Assembly: GCA_916048095.2 (NCBI GenBank)
Contig: OU696578.1
Coordinates: forward strand, 6,548,287-6,612,286
Direction of reading: 5' to 3'
Length of the DNA stretch: 64,000 bases
Source of the DNA: Sacculina carcini
Taxonomy: Eukaryota; Arthropoda; Thecostraca; Sacculinidae
Shown here: positions 25,801 through 34,726 of the stretch, in pieces
Position numbering within the stretch: the stretch's first letter is position 1
Layout of the letters: every line of letters begins with the position of its first letter
Notes under the pieces: model-generated
Told to the model about the DNA's origin: nothing
What the model saw: only the letters and a program-made list of their open reading frames with translations
The model's database searches: none
Made by a program: the position numbers and the translations under genes

Positions 25801-26556
25801 TGCCGCTCGAGCACGCTGCCACCGAGCGCCTCCATTTACACGGCTGAACTTCACGCTATCCTGCTGGCCCTGGTTTTTATTCGCTCATCTTCTTTTTCAT
25901 TGTTTTTAGTTTTATCTGATTCCCTTAGTGCTTTAACTTCATTATCGTCTTTCTCCTTACATCCTCTTATACAGAGGATTTTTATCTCTCTTGACATCAT
26001 CCACCACCAGGGCAAGCGGGTAAAGTTCTGCTGGATTCCGGCCCATATTGGTATTTTGGGCAACGAGCGAGCTGACAGAGCCGCAAAAAGAGCTGCTGAA
26101 CGAGAGTTTTATTCATTTTATTTTAACTTTCCCATTCCGTATTCGGACTTTTATCCTATTATACATCGTTTTATCCGTTCTCGCTGGCAGCTCTCCTGGG
26201 ACGAATGTGGTTCCAACAAATTAAAAGCTGTGAAGCCCGAAATCGGACATTGGATGTGCTCTTGTCGCCGGAAGAGGTCCGAGGAAGTGGCGCTCTGTCG
26301 TCTGCGTGTGGGTCACACGTACGATACGCATCGCCATCTTCTACTCGGACAACCTGAACCCACGTGCAGCGCATGTAATGTACGTCTCTCCGTGCAGCAC
26401 ATCCTGGTGGAATGCCCATCATTCTCAGAGGCGCGTCAACGTTTTCTTGGATCCGTTCGGACTATTCACGATGTTCTCGGACAGGAGCAATCGGCGGTCA
26501 TTGAGGGCCGCATTTTTGAGTTTTTACGGCTTTTGCCTTTTAGAATTATTTATTGA
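22855..26556 (+). CDS. ORF2 protein: endonuclease, reverse transcriptase, RNase H
   Basis: The product has 1233 residues. Residues 1 to about 215 are an APE-type endonuclease that nicks the target: QWNIRG, IQETKL, VLGDFNAHSPFWG, SDHFPIW. The reverse transcriptase follows, with YRPISLTSSLCKLFEK, QCGFRQGRSTLD, IFFDIEKAYDTTW, GVPQGSVLS and the catalytic FVDD at 664-667. RNase H has D965 (YTDGSKSASG), E998 (TAELHAI), D1022 (LSDSLSAL) and D1074 (GNERADRA). A Cys-His terminus (CSACN...QHILVECPSF) ends the protein. All catalytic residues are present and no frameshift or stop is seen. The start is the ATG at 22855, just before the endonuclease motif. The enzyme would act by target-primed reverse transcription in the nucleus. 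Confidence 0.95.
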   Translation: MSILQWNIRGIRSNFNDLLHILHSRQPSILAIQETKLLTSSYFSIQDFNVFRFDNPSSTIAHGGVMLAVRTSVPCRRLHIQSDLQVVAVRCWLGGREVSVCSLYLPPGRPFPRADVEFLISSLSPPFYVLGDFNAHSPFWGCDAYCSRGFIMEDILTVLDIGILNTGTYTHCTMPSGSMSALDLSLCSPSLQASTSWTVENSLYGSDHFPIWICLNEVPRLGTRPPRWNFKRADWVRYDCLTLEAMGNPTLRPSVEGFAEAIVTCAKQSIPRTASRPRRRPVPWWTDACATALRERRRCWGRFRRNSTLANMLCFRHARAKARWTFREAKRASWVSYVSSINRHCPISTIWDRIKRISGKYRPNPLPSLKISGVDVINPEHVADEIGRYLAERCRANVDDPDFAAIKQQCERSPVDFSTSCQLPINSDFSASELRTALRSLRDVAEGPDEVHNLMLKRLSPAVLSTLLQVFNDLWSGGQFPASWRRAIVIPIMKQGKSGDHPSDYRPISLTSSLCKLFEKMVCRRLVWFLERGRLFNDAQCGFRQGRSTLDLLVAIDSRVRESFTRGHHVGAIFFDIEKAYDTTWRHGILRKLHRCGVRGNMGRFVHNFLLHRTFCVRVGNSLSRSFDQAEGVPQGSVLSVALFAIMINDIDDHLPPSIGRSLFVDDFAIWCSSRSTVAVQRQLQLAVNKIETWGTRNGFRFSTSKTAGVHFCRRRGACPDMEVELYGSDVSFQRTVRFLGVTLDSRLTYTDHISQLRTTCLKALNVLKTVSRMRYGADRQSLLLLYRSLVRSRLDYASIVYDLASESAKGRLNVVHHAGIRIATGAFRTSPIVSLLVEADEAPLALRRQELVMRYSCKLASTHENPAYDVVFSQHVPEQQHLPGPQCSVLFCSKMRALLESCGMGANDVLRQEYTAESPWELVTPEVDVSLAALPKHRTVPSVLRSNTLERIHSYGRYTAVYTDGSKSASGVGCAFVSGGMCRSSTLPPSASIYTAELHAILLALVFIRSSSFSLFLVLSDSLSALTSLSSFSLHPLIQRIFISLDIIHHQGKRVKFCWIPAHIGILGNERADRAAKRAAEREFYSFYFNFPIPYSDFYPIIHRFIRSRWQLSWDECGSNKLKAVKPEIGHWMCSCRRKRSEEVALCRLRVGHTYDTHRHLLLGQPEPTCSACNVRLSVQHILVECPSFSEARQRFLGSVRTIHDVLGQEQSAVIEGRIFEFLRLLPFRIIY

Positions 26557-26667
26557 GTTTTATTTCTTGACTTTCACATTCATTTTGTTCACTATCACGC
26601 TTATTTATTTCATCATTCCATTCCTCATGTCCATCATTTTTGGGTGTTTAGGCTGTGAATAGACTGG

Positions 26668-26702
26668 GGGGTGCCGTATGGTCCCAGAGGCCGGTGCACC
26701 CC
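26668..26702 (+). other. 3'-terminal hairpin of the non-LTR element
   Basis: GGGGTGC (26668-26674) pairs with GCACCCC (26696-26702) around a conserved loop containing GGTCC and GGCC. The element ends 22 bp later in an A-rich tail. The same hairpin ends the copies at 44.4, 53.3 and 56.6 kb, so it is probably the RT recognition site. Confidence 0.7.
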
Positions 26703-26738
26703 ATAAACACAAATAACGAACGAATAACCCATTAGCGG

Positions 26739-27235
26739 CAGTGATCTAAAAAATAGATCACCAATTTCAACCATTTTTTTCTCAGAATTGTTTTTTGATA
26801 TGATGAATATAATTTATTTGTTGTAATATTTGGACCTTGTACTTATGATATCTTATTTTAAATAATTAATTTGGAGTTTTTAACTTGTCCTAATAGATTG
26901 CATTGAAGTAGACCATTTTTACCCTTTTTCGGTGGTTCTCTTTGTTGACCCACAGCATAGACACACGACCTCGAGTTTAAAAATAATGGGTTTTAATAAT
27001 GTATCTATTACCTCATGCTGCATCACAACAAATTTCAATGCTCTAATGATTATAACTTCTGTATAGGAGCGATTTACATTCAGTGATCTGAAAATAGATC
27101 ACTGCCGTTTTTCGCTTATAATGGCACCAACTCAATGTTTTAGAGGAAATAGGTTCACAGCACGAAATTTAACACAAAAATAAGAATATCTATTCTAATA
27201 ATGAAAATATGCGTTCCTGTCGATTTTTTTCAAGA
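26739..27235. other. Subterminal AT-rich piggyBac sequence
   Basis: Begins CAGTGATCTAAAAAATAGATCAC, an imperfect palindrome. The opposite orientation of the same motif is at 27082-27104. No coding is recognised apart from the end of the transposase on the minus strand. Confidence 0.5.
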
Positions 27236-27243
27236 ATTTCGCG

Positions 27244-27429
27244 CAGCGGCGGTGCCAAGGGGGGACATGGAGGGCTGAAATTCCCCAAAATATGCCAACC
27301 CCCTTGAGCACACCAAAAATCCTGACCATGGACATTTTGAGAGTAGTTATTCATGTTTCCCAAAGCCCCCGCATCTTTTTCCTTAGCCGCTCTCAGTCCC
27401 CTACCGGAAAAATCCTGGCGTCGCCACTG
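27244..27429. mobile_element. hAT-type MITE inside the piggyBac transposon
   Basis: A 186-bp insert with inverted ends CAGCGGCGGTGCCAAGG and, at the right end reversed, CAGTGGCGACGCCAGG. Imperfect 8-bp flanks ATTTCGCG and CTTTCGGG suit an old hAT target duplication. No coding capacity. Confidence 0.65.
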
Positions 27430-28741
27430 CTTTCGGGTATATACAATAGTTTCAATCCAAGTCCAGATGGTCCGTATCGGAACACGAAATTGACTTTTTC
27501 GAGTTGTCTGTCGGTAATCATTTATGTCGTATGATAGGGATTGAAATACTGCATGCACAGCGTAGTGTTTGCACACTTTCCGCATTAGGACAGCGGGCTC
27601 GACTTGCAACCGGGTCCCTGACATTGACGTTGTTGTTCACGCACGAGGGGAATATGGCCGAGGCCTTCGATGCTGGAGTCCAGCGGAGGTTGCGCTGTCA
27701 GTCCAACTCGAGAAGTGATCTAGGCCCGTGATATGATTGAGTCCTTGCCATTGGTGATCTTCATATACGAGACCGCCACTTTGCGCGTGAAGTCGAGGCC
27801 CGAAACCTCTTCCGGCTTCTCAACCATGGTTTTTGTGGATTAACCAGACATTCACCAAGGTCATCTGGATTGCTTCCATCAGAAGAGAGAACTATAGTTT
27901 TATCTTCGATCTCAATCACAAAGTGCGCCACCATCCAATCATGGTGGTCCACGACCGCATGTTACTGTTGTACTTGGAGATGACGCGGAACATGTCGACC
28001 TCCACGGAGCTAAGGACGTTTGGATAAGGATATATGCGTCCCAGGTATATTTGGCCCTTCTTCACTCCCGCTCTCTTTCACTTTCCCAACTAACCTGATC
28101 ATACATAACCCAACATAGAGAAAAGAGACCCGGGACTGAAGCGGGACCAAACGAACCTGGGACATAACAGCATATTTGCCGACCTTCACCTTCTTCTCGG
28201 CGCGGCTGTACCGCAACGCCTTCACTGTAGGGCGTGATTTGGAGTGGTTCGTCGCCATGTAAACAAAGCTGCTGTCGTTCCACTTGACAAAAATAATCTG
28301 GTTCTTCTGTTTGAATCTCTGCTCCAAAGAGTCCCAAACCTTCATCTCCTTGTCCGACTTGAACGGATCCTTCTTGGTTCAATTGACGAGGATGGTTCCT
28401 AACGCACTGAATCTCATTTTGGTCAAGGAGACAAGAAGTGATAGAGAGGCGGACAATTCGTCGAAGGAGAGTTCCTTCCCGTTAGCGATGTCGACCAGGG
28501 ATATGGGACTGAGATACTCGATACCCCATCGGGATCCCTGCTGAGTGACATGCTCCTTGTACTGATACAAAGATGAAGCGTAGATGTTTCCGTCGGAGGC
28601 GCACAATAACCATAACTTGTATCCGAATCGAATGGGTTTTCCCCGAATGAACAGCTTCAGGTCGTGATGGCCGTAAAACTTTATGATCATCTTATCGATT
28701 GACAGCCTTGGAACCCCCCCCCCCCCCAATGCCAACCTCAA
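27430..28741 (-). pseudogene. piggyBac-type transposase remnant
   Basis: The minus-strand segment at 28379-28741 encodes SIDKMIIKFYGHHDLKLF, IRGKPIRFGYKLWLLCASDG and LLVSLTKMRFSALGTI, the signature of a piggyBac transposase around the first catalytic Asp (the usual IDE reads IDK here). Continuing at 28010-28378 in another frame are KNQIIFVKWNDSSFVYMATN and KSRPTVKALRYS. A further piece lies at 27761-27952. Several frameshifts and the MITE insertion make it inactive. Confidence 0.8.
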
Positions 28742-29065
28742 CTTAGAAGAATGTCAACCTCAACCTCATCGATATCTAGGCCAAGGTCGTCCAGGAAGGC
28801 CACAGCCTAATTCATAGTTAGATCACAGCGTGCAAACAGCCTATTGAAAAATAAATGACATTTGAAAGACACCTTCTATACGCGGTGTACCCTACGGCGC
28901 TCTCCGGCAGTGATTTATTTTTAGATCACCCTGAAAATCCTAGAAAATAACATATTGAATTTTGGTTTCGTATTTCATCATGTATAATTAACCTAATTAT
29001 ACAAAAAATAACTAATTTTAATTAGCCAACTGCATTAATTTTATGGTCGCCGGTTAAGGGGTTAA

Positions 29066-29185
29066 ACCCGCCAGATCATCCACCGTCTTCAATTTCGCTA
29101 CCAGCTTAACCTTTTTCAGCCAAGACACCACGTCTCCTTCTCCCGTGAACATCCTCAGTGTATCATCCGTTTTATCCGCCTCCAT
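29066..29185 (-). pseudogene. Gag N-terminus of the old gypsy element
   Basis: Reads from the ATG at 29185 down to the TTAA at 29062. MFTGEGDVVSWLKKVKLVA corresponds to CFDGTGDVAQWLGKIKLVA in the complete gag. The frame continues without loss at 20355, on the far side of the piggyBac transposon. Only 9 nt separate the ATG from the primer site at 29195. Confidence 0.8.
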
Positions 29186-29194
29186 AACGTCTGT

Positions 29195-29206
29195 GGCCGC
29201 TTAGCT
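29195..29206 (-). other. Putative primer-binding site, complementary to a tRNA 5' end
   Basis: On the minus strand the LTR ends CA and is followed by AGCTAAGCGGCC, the complement of GGCCGCTTAGCT. That has the form of tRNA nucleotides 1-12 (seven acceptor bases then TAGCT) and resembles the 5' end of tRNA-Ile. It differs from the Phe-type site at 6557 in the acceptor part only. Confidence 0.5.
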
Positions 29207-29500
29207 TGTAGTGCAGTGTATTGTAGAAATGCAGATAAAGAGAAGAAACACAGTAAAGATATGCACGATATACACAACACCAAACACAGCGACGCTACAC
29301 CACGACACCACGCAACCTTCCACGCAGCACCGTCACTCGCCAATTGCCCGAAACATGAGACGCGTCCCCGGTGCGCGAGACTTGAAACATAAGACGCGTC
29401 ATATGCACGCACTCACGCACACTAACATCTCCCACTAAGACGCTCTCGCTCTGCTATCTGCCAACGCTCACATGAAAATCACACTTACACCACATGCTCT
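29207..29500 (-). repeat. 5' LTR of the old gypsy element
   Basis: Plus-strand text starts TGTAGTGCAGTG. The end is not clear because the partner LTR is lost. 29500-29740 is AT-rich intron without recognised features. Confidence 0.45.
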
Positions 29501-29751
29501 TGCACCACATGCATCCACATATTTGTGCAATACTTGACTGTATCTGTATACAGATGATGGCAAACTATTCTTTTATTTTTAATTTGTTTCTACTTCATAC
29601 CTATGTATTAATTTCAAACAACGAACTATTTTGTCTTTCTCAACTTTGATGAATTCATTCGGTATCATAGCCTTAAATGAACTGATATATATGTATATCA
29701 TATATAAGTGATATGTTATTATTTTATCGGCCTCTGCGTGTGTGATAACAG

Positions 29752-29893
29752 GTGTATAAGGCAGTTAGTCACGAGTTGACGGTGTTTGGCGCGCGCTGTG
29801 CTTCTGATCTTCTCGAATTGGCTGCTGCTTGTGAGAGAAATCCTCCTCAGCTTATTAACTACAACGCCTGGGGCAGGCGCGTTGATACTCTGA
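29752..29893 (+). CDS. Acyl-CoA dehydrogenase (AidB/ACDH-11-like), exon 2
   Basis: Acceptor GATAACAG precedes the exon and donor GTGAGT follows CTGA at 29894. It starts in phase 0, joining exon 1, and ends in phase 1. The translation contains ELTVFGARCASDLLELAAAC, ERNPPQLI and NYNAWGRRVDTL, the conserved FG...L...PP-L...WG-RVD segment of the N-terminal helical domain in this subfamily. The exon sits between the LTR of the old gypsy element and a copia LTR that starts only 50 bp after the donor. Confidence 0.85.
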
Positions 29894-29943
29894 GTGAGTA
29901 AGTGAAGGAATGAGTTAGTAAATGAGTGAATGCTTACATTTTT

Positions 29944-30126
29944 TGTTATATTTCTGTTGACATTTTTATAAATATCTTGGAGTAAACAAATATACGTAAG
30001 TATGGAGGTATAACAACACACAGATACAACGCGTCCTGTCTGTATTTTACCACGCCGTTCACACACTTCTCTTCACATTTGACACATACACACCGCATTC
30101 GCACACACCTAGAGTTAACCTCAACA
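29944..30126 (-). repeat. 3' LTR of the copia element
   Basis: A 183-bp LTR; on the minus strand it begins TGTTGAGG and ends ATAACA. It is preceded by the polypurine tract AAGAGGGGG (30127-30136). The 5' LTR has been lost. Confidence 0.65.
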
Positions 30127-30299
30127 CCCCCTCTTAAACTCTAGAGCGAACGATCAAACTTTAACGTTATAACAGCAAAAAGAAACATACTGATCTTCCA
30201 CACAAATGTTTGATCTGTTCAGCAAGCACCGCAAACAAACGTTTTACACGTGAATAAGCATTAAACTCTAAAAGTAAGTTCACATCAAGTGAAGTACAA

Positions 30300-33200
30300 T
30301 CAAGCACAATCGTGTGCGATACATCTCACAAAATAGTGCAGTTTTGTTGTACCCAAGGGTCTTGTAAACACATTGGTCAAATTATCTTCAGATTCAACAT
30401 ATTCCAAAACAATAGTCCCCCTCTCGATCTCAGATCTAATGATATGATATCTTATATCAATGTGTTTTGTCCTCTTGTGGTAAACAGGATTTTGCGTCAG
30501 AGCGAGTGTTTCCTGATTGTCACAAAATATAGGCACAGGTTTATCTTGAGTAGAAAAAATACACGCAGCAAGTTGAGACCGATACTTCGCCTCCTTGGCA
30601 CTCTCCGTCAGCGCTATATACTAAGCTTCACATGTAGATAGAGCGACGGTCTGTTGTTTTCTACTACACCATTCCAGCGGTGAAGATTCCGGTGTCAACC
30701 GAAAACAATATCCAGAAATGCTCCACCTGTCGGCCGAATTCGCATCACAATACCCGACTAAGCTCAAATCGTTGGACTTTGTAAAGCGAAGACTGCTGGA
30801 TGTTGTACCTCTCAGATAGCGTAGAACATGAACATGTCATGCCGCTTTCCAGTGAACAGACGTAGGATTGTTCAACTACTGCGACAGTCTCGTAACTGCA
30901 AAACATATATCTGGACGAGAACATGTCATCAAATATATTAGACCACCAATCAAAGATCGATATTTATGCACATCGACTGATTCATCTTCAGACACATCAC
31001 TGAATTATATGTACAGGCTCACATCAAACGGAGTGGCTCGCGTCTTGTAATGTTCCATATTGAAGCTCTGTAAAAGTTTTTCAACATATAGTGATTGACT
31101 CACAAGTATACAATCGTCTCGCCGGTTAAAATTCATTCCAAGAAAGTGACTCACTTCGCCCATTTCCTTCATCTTGAACTCCTTGCTCAAACAGCTCTTT
31201 ATACTTTCTAGAGTTTCAATGGATTTTGCAGCGACTAGTATATCATCAACCCAGACAAGTAAAAGTGTCATTCCATCCGATGAACTTCTTGTATAGACAC
31301 AATTATCCACATCGCTTCGGCAACATTTTTGACATTCTCGTCCAGATATTTATATTCCAGTTCAATCCGCTCTGTTTTAGGCCGTACAATGATTTTTTCA
31401 ATTTCAGAACAAATACGTCATCTGATTGGTTTACTTCCACAAAACCTTCAGGCTGTTCAACATAGATATCACAATCAATCGGTGCATTCAAATATGCACT
31501 CTTGACATCCATCTGATGTATTAGTAAATCGTATTGAACTGCAGATTTCATCAGCATGGGAACTGATGTCATCCTTGTTGTAGGTGAAAATGTCTCATCA
31601 AAATCAATACCTTTTGTCTGATTATATCCTTTGGCCACATACCTAGCCTTGTATACCAAACCATTTTACCAGATTTCGTGGTGTATACCCATCGACCGCC
31701 AATGACTCCCTTGTCTTTTGGCAAAGGTAACAAATCGAATGTATCATTATCGATAAGTGACTGCATTTCAGTTTTCATTGCCTTCTCCCAATCATGTGCA
31801 GTATTGCTTCTCATAGCCTCACCGTACGATGTTGGTACGTCTGAAATTTGACAACAATAATCAACAAAATTTTCACTATGTTCATCTATGTCGTCACCAA
31901 CGACAAAATCATTTAGACGTTCAGGTTTTCTCCTCGTTCCTGTCGGGTGTGTTCTGCGGTGATCACAATCAACGGCAGTCTGGTCACTGTGTGACTCACC
32001 ACCTGTCGTGTCTGATTCAACGAACGCATCAGCACCGCAACGTGAAGATATAATTATAATTATGCATTTGAACATAGCTGTAGAGAAGGCTGTGCTGGCG
32101 TGTAATTTTTGCGGGGGCAAAGCCTCACCGCCCCTGCTGGCACACCGCAGGTCTGGCCGCCACACCGGTTTTCGCAGTCACGGCCAGCACAGAAAACTGT
32201 ACGGCTGCGCGCACACGAAACCAGCCTAGCTGCAATTGGGCTATCACTTTAAGAAACGAACCCATCCGTTTAACCTCCCCAGGGAATCGAACCCTGGACC
32301 TTTCGTGCACAAAGCTTGCGTCTTGTCCACTCGGCTACGAGGCGGGCAACGTGAAGATACCAATGGAGACTCGTCCTCTGTCCTCCGTCCGAGGTTCTGT
32401 TGCCAACGGATCCTAACTCAGGTCGTTGTCTCCGTATCTGTGAACAAACTCAACACATCGCACTTTGCGAACAACATTTTTGATAGGAAAATATAGCATA
32501 TGAGACGGACTTCTTCGATTAAATCCCACGAAAATACCCTTTTCTGTGCGAGCATCCAATTTGTTCGCGTATTGCACGTGAGTGTAGCATATCGCACCAA
32601 ATTGTTGCATGCTGCTCAGATCAGGTTGACTCCCTTTGAACGATTCGTATGGGTCTTATGCTGTATCTGACTTTAACAGCGTTTTCTTGCATACACTGCT
32701 GAGTGAACAGCATATGTCCACAAGCGTTTTTGCAGTCCAGAACTTAACAGTAAGCATCTGGCAGTCTCGGACAATGTGCGCCACGATCTCTCAGCCTGTC
32801 CGTTGTGGTGCGGCGAGTATGGCGCCGACATTTCATGCTTGATGCACCATTTTTCCAAGACTCTCTGGAAAGCTGACGAAGTAAACTCAGTACCTTGATC
32901 TGTGCGAATACATATCACAGTGACATGCTGTCTCATATCCGCTAAGAATATCTCCAAGGCTCTGCTTGCATCACTTTTCTTCTTTAGAAAATACACGACA
33001 GTTAAACCGGAATGACTATCAACAAAGTACATGGCAAATCGATGTCCGTTGATTGTAACTGGATCAATAGGACCAGCCAAGTCACAATGCACCAAATCCA
33101 AGATTTTTGATGCATATTTGCAGGATTCATTGTTCACATTTCTCACTATTTTACCCCGTAGACAGGTTCCACAATGCAATGTTTCTCCTTCACTGACTCT

Positions 33201-33815
33201 AAAATGCATCCCACGTGACACAGATTGTTTTTATCAGGTCTCTCTCATTGCAATGCCCCATAATTTTATGCCAATCGAGTAGAGATATCGTGGCTGATCT
33301 GTCTCTGACAGAATTCAGGTATTACAATCTTCAATGTTTTCGTATCGGAAAAACAGGTCCATCTGGAGCGGTCAAACAGTTCTTCTCTCCACAGAATTAC
33401 ACTTTAGCGCCCTTGCTCGTAGCAGCTTGTACAGAAAAAATACTTTGCTTGAAGCTGGGAACTTACAATGCACCATATATCGTCACATTTCGTGCTGTTC
33501 CACGGTCGTCACGTATCACAAACTGAGCAGTTTTTCGGCCCTTCACGGTGTTCGTGGACCGGCTCCCATCAGATAGCTCTATGACATGTCGTGAACAGTC
33601 AAATTCATAATCGAAATTTTTGAACTGTGCTTCATCTGTAATTATGTGTTCAGTAGCGCCGCAGTCAACCAATATGGATTTGGCCTTACACATCTGGTCG
33701 TCACTGTTCGTCTTGAAAAGAAAATCATCTGCATCATTACTCACAGTATTTGCGTGATTTTTCTGTCACCTACAGTACTTTGAATCGTGTGAGTTTGACT
33801 TACATACCTGACACC
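30300..33815 (-). pseudogene. Ty1/copia Gag-Pol remnant
   Basis: Minus-strand order: end of gag with a CCHC knuckle (CQVCKSNSHDSKYC, about 33775-33815), protease (LVDCGATEHI, 33463-33744), integrase (32673-33221; CDLAGPI, RTDQGTEFTS, HHNGQAERS giving D, D, E), a segment at 32413-32610, then reverse transcriptase (WVYTTKSGK, MDVKSAYLNAPID, 31303-31659; VWVDDILVAA at about 31230), and RNase H (FCDNQETLAL, KRTKHIDIRYH, 30300-30536). Protease-integrase-RT-RNase H is the copia order. Several frameshifts and stops plus a SINE insertion at 32051 make it inactive. Confidence 0.9.
32051..32345 (-). mobile_element. tRNA-derived SINE, second family, copy B (full length)
   Basis: A 295-bp SINE flanked by the perfect 14-bp target duplication GCAACGTGAAGATA (32037-32050 and 32346-32359). 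The minus-strand head has A box TAGCCGAGTGG and B box GGTTCGATTCC. The tail is (ATTATA)-like. It sits inside the copia remnant and is therefore younger. Best copy for defining the family. Confidence 0.92.
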
Positions 33816-33819
33816 ACCG

Positions 33820-34235
33820 TTATGCTGGAAGGCAACATCCCCACTGCTGAAGCCGGGTCGCAGACAAAAATAATTCCAAAACAAAAAAGGGCCGAAATAG
33901 CTTGTAACGAAAACAAAAATCTAGGTTATATTCAGACCGGCGCACGTGGGCATCACTGCCCCACGCGCGCCTACAAGACGTCACACCACAACCGCAGCTC
34001 AAACAGGACTCCACGCTCACACCGTGACATACGGCAGCACACACTGACACCTATACACACTCGCTCACACACTCTCGCACGCAATACGCAATTCAACTGT
34101 ACACGATCATACATAGACACACTAACACGTTCACGCACACACAATCTCAGTCAACTTAGACACAATCTCTCACACATACACTCTCTCACTGCACACGATC
34201 GCACTACAATATTGTTTAGACTTATGAATATAACA
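33820..34235 (-). mobile_element. LTR and leader of second LTR family (copy 2)
   Basis: Minus orientation. The LTR (33903-34235) ends CA directly before AGCTATTTCGGC (33891-33902), then a leader to about 33820 that breaks at the copia remnant. It carries the hairpin GCGCGTGGGGCA...TGCCCACG at about 33946-33974. Leader similarity to 18785-18860 includes the GACCCGG-TTC-GCAG block. Confidence 0.6.
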
Positions 34236-34407
34236 AGCCCCACTATGAGTTCATATGTAGTCGGGTAACTGCTGGTACACTCAAGTAGGGAGTTATGTTG
34301 ATTAAAAACTCGGTCCAAGATTTCAACCGCGAATTTCTGACGAGAATTCAGCGCTCAAGCCACTCGCAAGCTAAAATCAGGGTTACTCGCAAGTTGAAAT
34401 TATAATT

Positions 34408-34690
34408 TGTATATGTTTTTGTTGTGTTATCGTGTATTTTTAATTGTGTATTGTGTTCGAGAGTGTGTGAGCGTGTATAGCTGTGTTGGTGCCTGTATAT
34501 GGGTTCTCGAGTGTTCATTCCCCGTGGCGGAGAACGAGTGACCGGCTCGCCGCTGGTTGGTTGTGTCGGTGGGTGTGAGGCCTGTGCGTTTGTGCTCCCG
34601 TATGTCACGGTGTGGGCGTGAATGCGTGTTTTTGAGTCGCGTTTGCGGTCTGAGTAGTTAGCTTACAACACTTTGTTCCATTTGTTTACA
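34408..34690 (+). repeat. LTR fragment of second family (copy 3)
   Basis: Ends TTTGTTTACA as at 18772, but no primer site follows, as expected of a solo or 3' LTR. It shares a GAACGAGTGACCGGCTCGC block with 45110-45135. Boundaries tentative. Confidence 0.5.
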
Positions 34691-34726
34691 TTATCCCCTT
34701 GCCCCCCATGTCGTCACACCCCCTAT

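Larger units (their letters stand above)
20371..26724 (+). mobile_element. Complete I-superfamily non-LTR retrotransposon, copy 1
   Basis: A 6354-bp element flanked by a 14-bp target duplication TAACCCATTAGCGG (20357-20370, 26725-26738). It has a 760-bp 5' UTR, ORF1 (CCHC nucleic-acid-binding protein), ORF2 (endonuclease, RT, RNase H, Cys-His tail) and a 3' UTR with a terminal hairpin and an A-rich end. Both frames are open, so this copy may be competent. RNase H in ORF2 places it in the I/R1/Nimb-like group; the exact clade needs a tree. Four defective relatives follow at 34727, 37976, 47246 and 53965. Confidence 0.93.
20356..29065 (-). mobile_element. piggyBac-like transposon (itself interrupted)
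   Basis: Bounded by TTAA at 20356-20359 and 29062-29065, with ends CCCATTAGCGG and, reversed, CCCCTTAACCGG. These are the TTAA target and CCC start typical of piggyBac elements. Subterminal copies of a CGGCAGTGATCTA motif lie near 26734, 27083-27104 and 28913. The decayed transposase is on the minus strand. A non-LTR element occupies 20371-26724, just inside the left end, leaving about 2.3 kb of transposon. Excising the block restores a single TTAA and a continuous gag frame in the host gypsy element. Confidence 0.8.

Noticed and set aside
28715..28730. Poly-C run as a regulatory site
   Set aside because: A simple homopolymer in decayed transposase coding; nothing supports a function.
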